Shown here one piece after another: positions 7,321-15,798 of a DNA stretch of 36,824 nt (its first letter is position 1; each line of letters begins with the position of its first letter). The notes below the pieces were generated by a model, which was given only the letters and a program-made list of their open reading frames with translations, did not search any database and was not told the origin of the DNA. The position numbers were made by a program, and so were the translations under genes. The stretch spans positions 1 to 36,824 of the forward strand of contig DJVR01000062.1 of the NCBI GenBank assembly GCA_002441285.1, in the 5' to 3' direction. The DNA is from Candidatus Atribacteria bacterium UBA6251 (GTDB lineage Bacteria; Atribacterota; Phoenicimicrobiia; Phoenicimicrobiales; Phoenicimicrobiaceae).

Positions 7321-9888
7321 ATGTTAATTCAGGATGATAGAAAATTTCAAGCAGTGATACTAGCAGGCTTGTTGCATGATATCGGAAAATTTATGCAAAG
7401 AGCTGAAATCCCCTTAAGTTCCCAATCGAAAAATATGGAAAACACGATTTGTCCCAGTTTTAAGGGTATACATTCTCATTACCATGTTTTATGGACTAAC
7501 GAATTTTTTGAAAAGTATTTTATCAAAAGTTATCCTCAATTTTCGTATTTAGAAGATCGAAAAGATAATTTGGCTAATCTTGCATCGTATCATCATAGTG
7601 ATAATCCCGAAACCTCATTACAGATGATAATTCAAAGCGCAGATCATTTATCATCTGGTATGGATAGGTTTGAAAAAGATCTTGAAGATGAAATTTCGGG
7701 TAAATCTGCTTATAAAAAAATAAAACTTGATTCAATATTCGAAAGCATAGATTTAGGTTTGGGTGAATTTGAAAGAGGTAATTTTAAATATGAGTTAAGA
7801 CCTTTAATCCTTGATAGGGAAAATTTATTTCCCAAGAAAAGAAAGGACCAAAAACAATTTGAAAATGAATTATTAATTGATGATTATAAAAAACTTTGGG
7901 ACGGTTTTATTAGAGAATTTAATTACTTACCGAAAGAGAATTTTAACTTATTTCTACAGGCTCTTTTATATTTATTAGAAAAATATACCTGGTGTATTCC
8001 AAGCTCAACAATAGATTTACCGGATATCTCTCTTTTTGACCATTTGAAAACTACCGCAGCTCTTTCTGCTTGTTTATACAATTTTTATACCCAAACTAAT
8101 GATTTTAGCAATCTATCAATTAAAAATAAAAAAATGAAAAAACTTATATTCTTGGGAGGCGATTTGAGTGGCATCCAAAAATATATTTTTAATTTTTCTC
8201 TTTCTAATACTAAAGGAGTAAGTAAACTTTTAAGGGCGCGTTCCTTTTATATCGGGGCTCTATCTAATATCTGTTCTCATTATCTACTACAGAGTTTAAA
8301 TCTTCCTTTAGTGTGCAAGGTAATAGATGCAGGGGGTAGATTTAGCTTGCTTGTTCCCAATACTGACCAGACTAAAGAAAGATTGATAAATATTTATCAA
8401 GAGATTTCAGAATGGTTCCGAAAAGAATTTATGGGAGAATTAGTTCTTAATTTAAACTGGGATTTGGCCCTAGCGGAGGAAGACTTTAGAATTGAAGAAT
8501 TTTCAAAGATTATTTCTAATTTGGAGGAAAATTTAGAAAAAACCAAATATAACAAGTTAAAAGAAGCTATTATCAGGGATTCAAAATGGAAAGAAGAGTC
8601 ATTTATTTTTGCAGATGCATATAAATATGAAAAAGGGGTATGCAGTGTTTGTGGGAAAAAACCAGCTACTATTTCTACCATAGGAGAAAATAAAGACTCA
8701 TTCTGTAATTTATGTTTTAATTTGAGTAAAGTAGGAGAATGGTTAACAAAAAAGAAAGTATTTGCTTATTCTCATAAGAAACCACCAATTACCGAATATA
8801 TTTCTTTTTTAAATGAGAAATATTATCTTTCTTTTTGGTCGACAATAAGTCAATTAGATCCGAAGGAATTTTATCTTATAGAAGATTTAGATACTTCTTT
8901 TCATCGAGAAAAAACAATTTATGGCAAAAGATATTTAGCAAACTATGTGCCTCTTTGGAATTCAAAAGAAGAGTTTGAACAATTATGCCAGTTTTGTAAT
9001 GAAATTGATAGCTGTGAATTTAGCGGGAATATTGGGATTTCTAAAACCTTTCAATGTATTTCTTTAAAGGGTATTGATCGAGAAAAAGAAAAAGGAACAG
9101 CTATGTTGGGTATACTGAAAGCAGATGTGGATAGATTGGGTTTTATTTTTTCGGTTGGTTTGGGCAAAAAAATTTCTTTATCTCGGTACTCTACTTTAAG
9201 CCGTGAAATAGATTTGTTTTTTTCTGGGTATCTAAACGAAATAATAAGTAAGCAATATCGCAATATCTATGTGGTTTATGCGGGCGGAGATGATCTATTC
9301 CTGGTGAGTGACTGGCAAACTATAATTGATTTTTCGAAATCCCTATACGATGATTTTAGAAATTTTACCTGTCAAAATCCTAATATAACCTTATCTGCTG
9401 GATTAGTGATTACCAAACCACGATATCCAATCAGAAGATCTGCTGAAATAGCAGAAGAAGCCTTGGAGAGTTCGAAAAATAAAGGGAGAAATAGGTTTAC
9501 TCTATTCAATCACACTATACCATGGAGTGAATTTGAATCTTTACAAAAATTTGCTGATTTTCTGGATAAAAATTTAGATAATAGCAAGTCTGGAATTACT
9601 ATGGGATTTATTTATAGGCTATTAAATTATTATAAAAACTATCTTTTATTTTTAGAAAGGAGAAGAATAGATGGATTAAAATTCTATTCCCAAGTGGCTT
9701 ACGATGTGGGTAGAAATATTATTAAGCGTGATGATAAGGATAAAAGAATTATTAATTTAGAAGTAATAAAAGAGTTAAAAGATAAAATATATGATTTTGA
9801 AAAAGCTGATGAAAGCTTTTTAAAAAATTTGAGGATACCATTAACCTGGGCTCTATATAAAAATAGAAAAATAAATAAAAGGGGGTAA
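7321..9888 (+). CDS. cas10: Type III-A CRISPR Cas10/Csm1 (HD nuclease and cyclic-oligoadenylate synthase)
   Basis: 855 residues, the large subunit of the Csm complex. The N-terminal HD domain has the His19-Asp20 pair in LLHDIGKF and further histidines in SYHHSDNPE, as required for target-activated ssDNA cleavage. A zinc ribbon is seen as Cys441, Cys444, Cys462 and Cys465. The second palm domain carries an intact GGDD at 655-658 (VYAGGDDLFLV), the site that polymerises ATP to cyclic oligoadenylate once target RNA is bound. Both activities are therefore expected. The start is marked by AAGGAAGGAG upstream, and csm2 starts 2 nt after the stop. The cOA product should act on the CARF-HEPN protein encoded at 13105-14364. 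Confidence 0.96.
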   Translation: MLIQDDRKFQAVILAGLLHDIGKFMQRAEIPLSSQSKNMENTICPSFKGIHSHYHVLWTNEFFEKYFIKSYPQFSYLEDRKDNLANLASYHHSDNPETSLQMIIQSADHLSSGMDRFEKDLEDEISGKSAYKKIKLDSIFESIDLGLGEFERGNFKYELRPLILDRENLFPKKRKDQKQFENELLIDDYKKLWDGFIREFNYLPKENFNLFLQALLYLLEKYTWCIPSSTIDLPDISLFDHLKTTAALSACLYNFYTQTNDFSNLSIKNKKMKKLIFLGGDLSGIQKYIFNFSLSNTKGVSKLLRARSFYIGALSNICSHYLLQSLNLPLVCKVIDAGGRFSLLVPNTDQTKERLINIYQEISEWFRKEFMGELVLNLNWDLALAEEDFRIEEFSKIISNLEENLEKTKYNKLKEAIIRDSKWKEESFIFADAYKYEKGVCSVCGKKPATISTIGENKDSFCNLCFNLSKVGEWLTKKKVFAYSHKKPPITEYISFLNEKYYLSFWSTISQLDPKEFYLIEDLDTSFHREKTIYGKRYLANYVPLWNSKEEFEQLCQFCNEIDSCEFSGNIGISKTFQCISLKGIDREKEKGTAMLGILKADVDRLGFIFSVGLGKKISLSRYSTLSREIDLFFSGYLNEIISKQYRNIYVVYAGGDDLFLVSDWQTIIDFSKSLYDDFRNFTCQNPNITLSAGLVITKPRYPIRRSAEIAEEALESSKNKGRNRFTLFNHTIPWSEFESLQKFADFLDKNLDNSKSGITMGFIYRLLNYYKNYLLFLERRRIDGLKFYSQVAYDVGRNIIKRDDKDKRIINLEVIKELKDKIYDFEKADESFLKNLRIPLTWALYKNRKINKRG

Positions 9889-9890
9889 AA

Positions 9891-10307
9891 ATGTCAAATT
9901 ATTTTTATAAAGATGAGAATAAAACTACAATAAGATCGAGTTTGTTAACCGAGGAAGCCAGGAATTTTGCTCGTAGCTTCGTTAATCCTAAAAAACCCGA
10001 AGATAAGTACCAAAAGAATCCAGCATTAACTTCCGCACAGCTTAGAAAATATTATCGAGAAGTAAAGTCTTTAGAAAGCAAGGTAGAAGCCAAGGGGTTT
10101 GCCCAAATAATGCCATTAATTAAAATGTTAAAATCTAAAACTGGATATGCATGTCCTGTTACCGGTAGAGAGAGAAAAATTCCAGAAGAATTTAAGCAAT
10201 ATTTAAATATGTGTGTTGATAAAATACAAGATAAAGAAGATTTTAAGGCATTTGTATTATTTTTTGAGGCAACTGTTGGTTATTTTTATGAAGAAGGAGG
10301 AAGATAA
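9891..10307 (+). CDS. csm2: Type III-A CRISPR small subunit Csm2
   Basis: 138 residues, mostly helical and basic, matching the length and pattern of Csm2. The segments ALTSAQLRKYYREVKSLE and FKAFVLFFEATVGYFYEEG are characteristic. Csm2 forms the belly filament of the Csm complex that holds the crRNA-target duplex and has no catalytic role. A strong AAAAGGGGG ribosome site precedes the ATG. The gene lies between cas10 (2-nt gap) and csm3 (3-nt gap), the canonical order. Confidence 0.93.
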   Translation: MSNYFYKDENKTTIRSSLLTEEARNFARSFVNPKKPEDKYQKNPALTSAQLRKYYREVKSLESKVEAKGFAQIMPLIKMLKSKTGYACPVTGRERKIPEEFKQYLNMCVDKIQDKEDFKAFVLFFEATVGYFYEEGGR

Positions 10308-10310
10308 AAA

Positions 10311-10994
10311 ATGAAATTTAAAGGATATAAAAAGCTTTCTGGGAAAATACTAATTAAAACAGGTTTACACATTGGAGGTAATGTAGAGGTTATAGAGATA
10401 GGAGGAGTTGATAATCCCATAATCAAAAATCCTATAACCAATGAACCATATATCCCTGGCTCTTCCTTAAAAGGTAAAATGCGTTCATTATTAGAATGGA
10501 GATTAAATAAAATAGATACAGGAGGAAACGTGCATAGCTGGTGTGGAAATAATGATTGCCCTATTTGTAGAATCTTTGGGACTAGTAGTGATGAGGCTAA
10601 GATTGGTCCAACTAGACTAATTATTCGTGATGCAGAACTTACTCCAGAATATAAAGATAAAATACATCGAGAAGGTATATCTTTAGTAGAAATTAAATAC
10701 GAAAATACTATTAACCGTATTACTGCTCGAGCTACTCCTCGTCCATTGGAAAGAGTTATCGCTGGTACAGAATTTAATTTTGAATTAATCTATAGAATAT
10801 TTGATATGAATGACCAGGGTAAAATGGATGAAGATTTATTTAAATATGTATTAGATGGTCTTATCTATTTACAACAGGATACCTTAGGTGGTTCAGGAAG
10901 TAGGGGATGTGGCAAGATTGAATTTGTAGATTTGGTCAATGAAAGGGGAGAACCAGTAAATCTTTCGCCAATTAAGAAAGGAAATAGTACCTAA
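10311..10994 (+). CDS. csm3: Type III-A CRISPR backbone RAMP and target-RNA nuclease Csm3
   Basis: 227 residues. Csm3 is the repeated backbone subunit that cuts bound target RNA at 6-nt intervals. The catalytic aspartate is Asp34 in EIGGVDNPIIKNP, matching the essential Asp of characterised Csm3 proteins, so RNA slicing is predicted intact. The motif PYIPGSSLKGKMRSLLEW is the RAMP glycine-containing loop. A cysteine cluster (WCGNNDCPIC) is a likely zinc site, and the C-terminal GGSGSRGCGKIEF is typical. The ribosome site AAGAAGGAGG lies within the end of csm2. Csm4 begins one base after the stop. Confidence 0.96.
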   Translation: MKFKGYKKLSGKILIKTGLHIGGNVEVIEIGGVDNPIIKNPITNEPYIPGSSLKGKMRSLLEWRLNKIDTGGNVHSWCGNNDCPICRIFGTSSDEAKIGPTRLIIRDAELTPEYKDKIHREGISLVEIKYENTINRITARATPRPLERVIAGTEFNFELIYRIFDMNDQGKMDEDLFKYVLDGLIYLQQDTLGGSGSRGCGKIEFVDLVNERGEPVNLSPIKKGNST

Positions 10995-10995
10995 A

Positions 10996-12075
10996 ATGAA
11001 CGTTTATAAAATAATTTACCAAATAAAATCTCCAGTAATTACACCTTTTCACGCAGATACTGTTTTTGGACATTTCTGCTGGGCGATAAAGTATATTAAA
11101 GGTGAAGGATATTTAATCGATTTTTTAAAACTTTATGATATTCAATCTCCCCCTTTAATTTTAAGTAATGGATTCCCTGCAAATTTTTTGCCCAAACCTG
11201 TTTTACGGCCTCTAAGTATCAGTGAAAATAAAAAATTAATTGAAAATTATTTTGGCCTTGAAAAGAAAAATAAGGTAAAAGGTCTTACCTTTTTAAAAAG
11301 ATTAAAATCTCAAGCTTATATGAGTACCGCAATCTTTAAAGAATTGGAGGGGCAACTATCTTATTTTAGATTATACGAGAAAGTTTTAGATGGTGAATAT
11401 TGCCCGGTCTGGTTTAGGGAAAGAGTCTGTTCGGAAAGAGAAATGGAAAAATGCCCCTTAATTAATCCAGAATCTTTTTCGGGGTGCAATAAGATTAAAA
11501 AATACCAGGAGGATGATCTGGTATTTCATAATACTATAAATAGGTTAACAGGTAGGGTAAAAGAACCTGGAGGATTATTTACTGAATCAGAAACCTATTA
11601 TCAGGAAAAAGAAAACAAAATTGAAATCTATGTCCTTACTAATTATTTTTCTATAGAAGATTTACAGAATTTTTTTTCTTTTATTGGCGAGAATGGATTT
11701 GGTAAAGACAAATCTATTGGAAAGGGTTATATGAAATTGGAAGATATTCAGCAGGATACCTTATATGAACCTCAGGACAGCAATGGATTTATGAGCTTAT
11801 CCTCTTTTATCCCTGCAGAAGATGACCCGGTCGATGGTTTTTACGATATTCTAACTAAATATGGTAAACTCGGGGGCAATTATGCCAAATCAGGTATTGG
11901 AGAAGAAGGATTGAATCCCTTTAAAAAACCTCTCCTTATGTTTAAAGCTGGTTCAACTTTCCGTATTAATCAGCAAAGTAAAAATTATTATGGAAGATTA
12001 ATCCCTCTGGTTCATTCGAATCCTCAAATAAGACATTACGGATATGTCTTTCCATTAAAAATAAAATTGGAGTAA
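10996..12075 (+). CDS. csm4: Type III-A CRISPR RAMP protein Csm4
   Basis: 359 residues. Csm4 is the Cas5-like RAMP that caps the 5' tag of the crRNA and docks Cas10. The N-terminal strand-loop SPVITPFHADTVFGHFCWA is the family hallmark (the 'T.FG' turn). FHNTINRLTGR in the middle and GENGFGKDKSIGKGYMKLE late in the protein are the other expected RAMP loops. A cysteine-containing insertion (residues about 135-165) may bind metal. The start codon lies one base after csm3, so translation is probably coupled. Confidence 0.92.
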   Translation: MNVYKIIYQIKSPVITPFHADTVFGHFCWAIKYIKGEGYLIDFLKLYDIQSPPLILSNGFPANFLPKPVLRPLSISENKKLIENYFGLEKKNKVKGLTFLKRLKSQAYMSTAIFKELEGQLSYFRLYEKVLDGEYCPVWFRERVCSEREMEKCPLINPESFSGCNKIKKYQEDDLVFHNTINRLTGRVKEPGGLFTESETYYQEKENKIEIYVLTNYFSIEDLQNFFSFIGENGFGKDKSIGKGYMKLEDIQQDTLYEPQDSNGFMSLSSFIPAEDDPVDGFYDILTKYGKLGGNYAKSGIGEEGLNPFKKPLLMFKAGSTFRINQQSKNYYGRLIPLVHSNPQIRHYGYVFPLKIKLE

Positions 12076-12080
12076 ATATT

Positions 12081-13103
12081 ATGAAAAAGTATAAATTATT
12101 TGGTGAAATACTTTCCCCTCTACATATTGGAACTGGATCTGAAATAGAGTTTTTTGATTATATAATTAAAAAGAATAGATTTTATAAAATTGTCATGGAT
12201 GATTTCTTGTTAAATCTTGGGGAGGCTGAAAAAAGTAGTTTACTTACTCTGATAAATCAAAATAATCTTCTCAAAATAAGAGAATTTATGATTTCTAACT
12301 GGAATCCTCAAAGGTTTCCTTATGGATATTCTTGTGCTGTCTCAGATGAAGTAAGCAAAATATATGAAAAAAATATAAATAATATCGAAAATCAATTGTT
12401 AATCAACCCTTTTATTCGAACCGGAGATAAGATGCAACCTTATATTCCGGGTAGCTCCTTAAAAGGTGCAATTAGGACTGCTCTTATTAATGCATTAGGT
12501 AAAAATATGAAAATTGAAGACCTTAAGAAAATAGAGGGGATTGTTTTAGATTGTTTAAATAATGAGGGTAAATTTTTAATGGCTCGGGATCCTTTTAGAG
12601 CAATAAAAATAAAAGATACATATCTTACTTCCGATAAAATTATTATTTCAAAAATTGTAAATGTTAAAAAAAACAGAAGGGGTTCTTTTGAGCAACGTGG
12701 GATTCAAATTTTTGCAGAAGTAACTTATTCTGCCTTATCAGGAAGACAGGTTAATTTTGAAACCGAAATAGCTATTGATACTGATTTACTGAACAAAAAT
12801 CTTATAAAAAGGAAAATAGATATAAATTTAATAAAAAATGCCTGTAACTCTTTCTATCAGGATAAGTTAAAAGATGAACTTGAAAATTTTTTTCAAAATA
12901 CCTCAGTAGAAAAATTCTTCTATTCTTTACTTTCTAATTTAAAATTTAATAACCATACATTTATCCTTAGAGTAGGTCGATATTCAGGTTTAGAAAGTGT
13001 TACTTTAGACAATTACCGTAAGCCGAGGAGATCATCAAGTAGAAATCTATGTGAGATGAAATATCCTTTTGGGTGGATAAAATTAGATTATCAGGAGGTA
13101 TAA
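12081..13103 (+). CDS. csm5: Type III-A CRISPR RAMP protein Csm5
   Basis: 340 residues. Csm5 is the Cas7-like RAMP at the 3' end of the crRNA filament and takes part in crRNA 3'-end maturation. Diagnostic parts are LSPLHIGTGSEIEFFDYII at the N-terminus, PYIPGSSLKGAIRTALI (RAMP loop, about 118-134) and the C-terminal LRVGRYSGLESVTL. The C-terminal KYPFGWIKL is also usual for Csm5. It follows csm4 by 5 nt and is followed one base later by the CARF-HEPN gene. The overall length and order fit a complete III-A effector set. Confidence 0.93.
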   Translation: MKKYKLFGEILSPLHIGTGSEIEFFDYIIKKNRFYKIVMDDFLLNLGEAEKSSLLTLINQNNLLKIREFMISNWNPQRFPYGYSCAVSDEVSKIYEKNINNIENQLLINPFIRTGDKMQPYIPGSSLKGAIRTALINALGKNMKIEDLKKIEGIVLDCLNNEGKFLMARDPFRAIKIKDTYLTSDKIIISKIVNVKKNRRGSFEQRGIQIFAEVTYSALSGRQVNFETEIAIDTDLLNKNLIKRKIDINLIKNACNSFYQDKLKDELENFFQNTSVEKFFYSLLSNLKFNNHTFILRVGRYSGLESVTLDNYRKPRRSSSRNLCEMKYPFGWIKLDYQEV

Positions 13104-13104
13104 T

Positions 13105-14364
13105 ATGCCTAAAGCGATGATCATCACTGTGGGAACAGGTAGGACAGGAGAAGATATTGCTAAAGCAATTTCTTCTTCTATAAAAAATCAAGAACCAAGT
13201 CATATTATATTTGTGGTTACCAATTTTTCTAAAAATCGTACTTTACCTCTGATATTACAAGATAAAATTATGTCAGAAAGATCTTACGAGATATTTATTA
13301 TCCAGGACGAGAATGATGTAGAACAGATTGAGATAGAATGTGAAAATATGATTCGTAAAATAATTAAAGAGAAATCTTTTTCATCTCAAGACCTAGTAGT
13401 TGATTTTACTACTGGTACCAAAGCTATGTCTGTCGGTTTAGTGTTAGCTGCCTTAAACTTTCAGGATATTAGTTTAAGCTATATTTCTGGTCGCCGGGAT
13501 AGCGAGGGTAGAGTAATCCCAGGAGAAGAAATAATTAGAATACAAACTCCAAATAGGATTTATTACCATTCCTTATTTAAAGAAGCCGTAAATTTATTTA
13601 ATCAATATCAATTTGAAGCTAGTAATCAGCTCATTTCACAAGCTAAAAGTTTGCTTCAAGATAAAGAATATCTACAAAGAGCAGAATCTTTAGCACAATT
13701 AATTACAGCCTATTCCCTATGGGATAAATTTGAACTTCAAAATGCTTTAGAAACTCTTAATGTTTTAACTAAGTTGTCTGATACTAAAAAATTACTTCAA
13801 AATTGGGAGGTATTAAATATTATAGAAAAAAATAAACCATTCCTATATAGAGAAGTAAATACAAAATATGCAGGAGAGATGGCTATTGATCTATTAGAAA
13901 ACTCTTCTCGACGAGCACAGGAAGGCAAATATGATGATGCGGTTGCTCGACTATATCGTTGTTTAGAATATTTAGGTCAATATCGTTTATATAATAGATA
14001 TAACCAAATTGAAACAAAATCGGTGGATATAAATAAATTGCCCAAGAGCCTCCATTCAAAATATCAAAATATCCAAGACGAATCAGGAGAGATTACTCTC
14101 TCACTTTATAAATCTTTTGAATTATTAAAAGATTTGAATGATGAACTGGGGAAAGAATTTATAAAAGATTATACTGGAAAAGAGAAAGAGATTAAAAAAT
14201 TATTGAGTATCAGAAACAATTCAATTTTAGCCCATGGGTTTCAACCAATTGGTGAATCACAATTTCATTCCTTAAAAGAAATATTAGAAAAATATATAAA
14301 TATTGCTATAGATAATTTTAAAGAGCTTAAGAAAAATTCGAAATTTCCTCAAATTAAAATTTAA
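13105..14364 (+). CDS. CARF-HEPN ribonuclease of the TIGR02710 (Cas02710) family, Csm6-like ancillary effector
   Basis: 419 residues. The N-terminus is a Rossmann-like CARF sensor: TVGTGRTGEDI at the start and VDFTTGTKAMSVGL at about 99-112 are the ligand loops that bind cyclic oligoadenylate. A helical middle (about 160-330) has TPR-like periodicity. The C-terminal part ends in a HEPN motif R-X6-H, Arg370 to His377 in RNNSILAHG, the RNase site. It occupies the place of csm6 but its N-terminal motif and long helical linker match TIGR02710 better than canonical Csm6. Predicted action: cOA from Cas10 binds CARF and turns on promiscuous RNA cleavage. Start and stop overlap tightly with csm5 and cas1, so it is part of the operon. 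The ring size of the activator cannot be told from sequence. Confidence 0.85.
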   Translation: MPKAMIITVGTGRTGEDIAKAISSSIKNQEPSHIIFVVTNFSKNRTLPLILQDKIMSERSYEIFIIQDENDVEQIEIECENMIRKIIKEKSFSSQDLVVDFTTGTKAMSVGLVLAALNFQDISLSYISGRRDSEGRVIPGEEIIRIQTPNRIYYHSLFKEAVNLFNQYQFEASNQLISQAKSLLQDKEYLQRAESLAQLITAYSLWDKFELQNALETLNVLTKLSDTKKLLQNWEVLNIIEKNKPFLYREVNTKYAGEMAIDLLENSSRRAQEGKYDDAVARLYRCLEYLGQYRLYNRYNQIETKSVDINKLPKSLHSKYQNIQDESGEITLSLYKSFELLKDLNDELGKEFIKDYTGKEKEIKKLLSIRNNSILAHGFQPIGESQFHSLKEILEKYINIAIDNFKELKKNSKFPQIKI

Positions 14365-14366
14365 TA

Positions 14367-15344
14367 ATGGCTACTATATATTTAACCGAACAGGGTTCGG
14401 TGTTGAAAAAAACTTATAAAAGAATTTTAATTGAAAAAGATGGAGAAAAATTATTAGAGATACCTGAATTTAAAGTTGATAGAATATTAATCTTTGGCAA
14501 TGTTCATATTACTACCCCTGCTATTAATTTTTTATTGGATAATGGTATTGATACCAGTTTTCTTTCTTTGAAAGGTAAATTTAGAGGTAGGCTTGCCCCA
14601 GTAGAATCCAAAAATATTTATTTGAGGATGGCTCAATTTAAAAAATATCAAGATAATAATTTTAAAATTAATTTTGGAAAGATTATTGTAGAAAGAAAGA
14701 TAAAAAATTTCATTTTTATTCTTCATCGATATTTACGCAATCATCCTGAAATAGATTTATCTTTTTATTTGTTTAGCCTGAAGAAAAACTTAAATTCCTT
14801 AGCAAGAAAAGAAAGCCTATCTTCAATAAGAGGAGTAGAAGGTAAATCTTCTGCTATTTATTTTGAAGCCTTAGGAAGAATGTTTAGAGGGGGTTTGCAA
14901 TTTACTAAAAGAAGTAAAAATCCTCCTACTGACCCCATTAATTCTCTTTTAAGCTTAGGATATATTTTGATTACTAATGAATTATTTTCTTTGCTATGTG
15001 CTACTGGCTTTGATGCTTATCTCGGTTATCTACATGAAATAGATTATGGCAGACCTTCTTTAGCTTTAGATTTAGTTGAAGAATTTAGGCAGCCTGTTAT
15101 AGATACTTTTACCCTATCTTTGATAAATAAAAAAGTATTAAATGAAAATGATTTTGAAAAAAGAGCTAATCAGGGATATTACCTTCGTGAAGAAGCTCAA
15201 AAGAAATACTTTAGGCATTATGAAAAGATGTTAACTAAGGAAAATAATCATTGGCGTAAAATATTTCAGAGACAGGTACAAAAATTGGCAGAGGCTATTT
15301 TAAAAGAAAATATTACTTATAAACCTTATGCCAGGGAAAAATAA
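14367..15344 (+). CDS. cas1: CRISPR integrase Cas1
   Basis: 325 residues. Cas1 is the catalytic half of the spacer integrase. The beta-rich N-domain (to about 90) contains ILIFGNVHITTPAINFLLDNGID. The helical C-domain shows the metal ligands: Glu158 in RGVEGKSSAIYFEAL, His223 in YLHEIDYGRPSLALDL, and the acidic pair Asp235/Glu238 in LDLVEEFRQP. Length and motifs agree with the Cas1 group linked to type III and I systems. It has no fused reverse transcriptase, so acquisition is probably from DNA. It starts 2 nt after the CARF-HEPN stop. Confidence 0.96.
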   Translation: MATIYLTEQGSVLKKTYKRILIEKDGEKLLEIPEFKVDRILIFGNVHITTPAINFLLDNGIDTSFLSLKGKFRGRLAPVESKNIYLRMAQFKKYQDNNFKINFGKIIVERKIKNFIFILHRYLRNHPEIDLSFYLFSLKKNLNSLARKESLSSIRGVEGKSSAIYFEALGRMFRGGLQFTKRSKNPPTDPINSLLSLGYILITNELFSLLCATGFDAYLGYLHEIDYGRPSLALDLVEEFRQPVIDTFTLSLINKKVLNENDFEKRANQGYYLREEAQKKYFRHYEKMLTKENNHWRKIFQRQVQKLAEAILKENITYKPYAREK

Positions 15345-15345
15345 A

Positions 15346-15621
15346 ATGTTCATAGTAATTTCTTACGATATTACCTCTGATAAGAGAAGAAATAAAATAG
15401 CCAATATTTTAAAAGATTATGGAGTTAGGGTTCAATATAGTGTCTTTGAATGTATTTTGGAAGGGAATAAATTTCAAGAAATGATAGAAAGACTTTTAAA
15501 AAATTACAATAATAATGAAGATACAATAAGAATTTATCAACTTTGTAAGAATTGTAAAAAAATCATAAAAATGTATGGGATAGGAACTATAACTGAAGAT
15601 AAAGATGTTTATGTTCTTTAA
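15346..15621 (+). CDS. cas2: CRISPR integration scaffold Cas2
   Basis: About 91 residues when begun at the ATG at 15346, giving MFIVISYDITSDKRRNKI, the usual Cas2 N-terminus with Asp8 at the end of the first strand. A longer reading from the ATG at 15328 adds six residues overlapping cas1 but has no ribosome site, whereas AGGGA at 15333-15337 is well placed for 15346, one base after the cas1 stop. Cas2 is a ferredoxin-fold dimer that holds two Cas1 dimers at the leader-repeat junction. It is the last protein gene before the array. Confidence 0.93.
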   Translation: MFIVISYDITSDKRRNKIANILKDYGVRVQYSVFECILEGNKFQEMIERLLKNYNNNEDTIRIYQLCKNCKKIIKMYGIGTITEDKDVYVL

Positions 15622-15622
15622 A

Positions 15623-15755
15623 AATAAAGAAGATTAGCGGAAATATATGTATTTATTATATCTTAATGATTTTATCAAGCTTTTTATGTTAAAATGGTTA
15701 AAAATATCCTAAATATTTATATTTGTTTTGATATAATAAAGAGGATTAGCGGAAA
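15623..15755 (+). repeat. Direct repeat pair in the CRISPR leader
   Basis: A 21-nt unit ending GATTAGCGGAAA occurs at 15623-15643 and again at 15735-15755 with one difference (A/G in the middle). The copies are 112 nt apart, in the same orientation, and the second ends 43 nt before the first CRISPR repeat. They lie between cas2 and the array, so they may bind a leader factor, Cas1-Cas2 or a transcription regulator. Confidence 0.75.
15729..15737 (+). promoter_or_regulatory. Extended -10 promoter for pre-crRNA
   Basis: TGATATAAT is a perfect extended -10 element (TGnTATAAT). No convincing -35 is present, as is common for extended -10 promoters. Transcription would start near 15744, about 55 nt before the first repeat, and run through the array in the orientation that leaves the 3' end of each repeat as the crRNA 5' tag. 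Confidence 0.65.
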
Positions 15756-15798
15756 ATACTCAGAAGGTCTTGTATTTTAATATTTTTAGATCTATACA

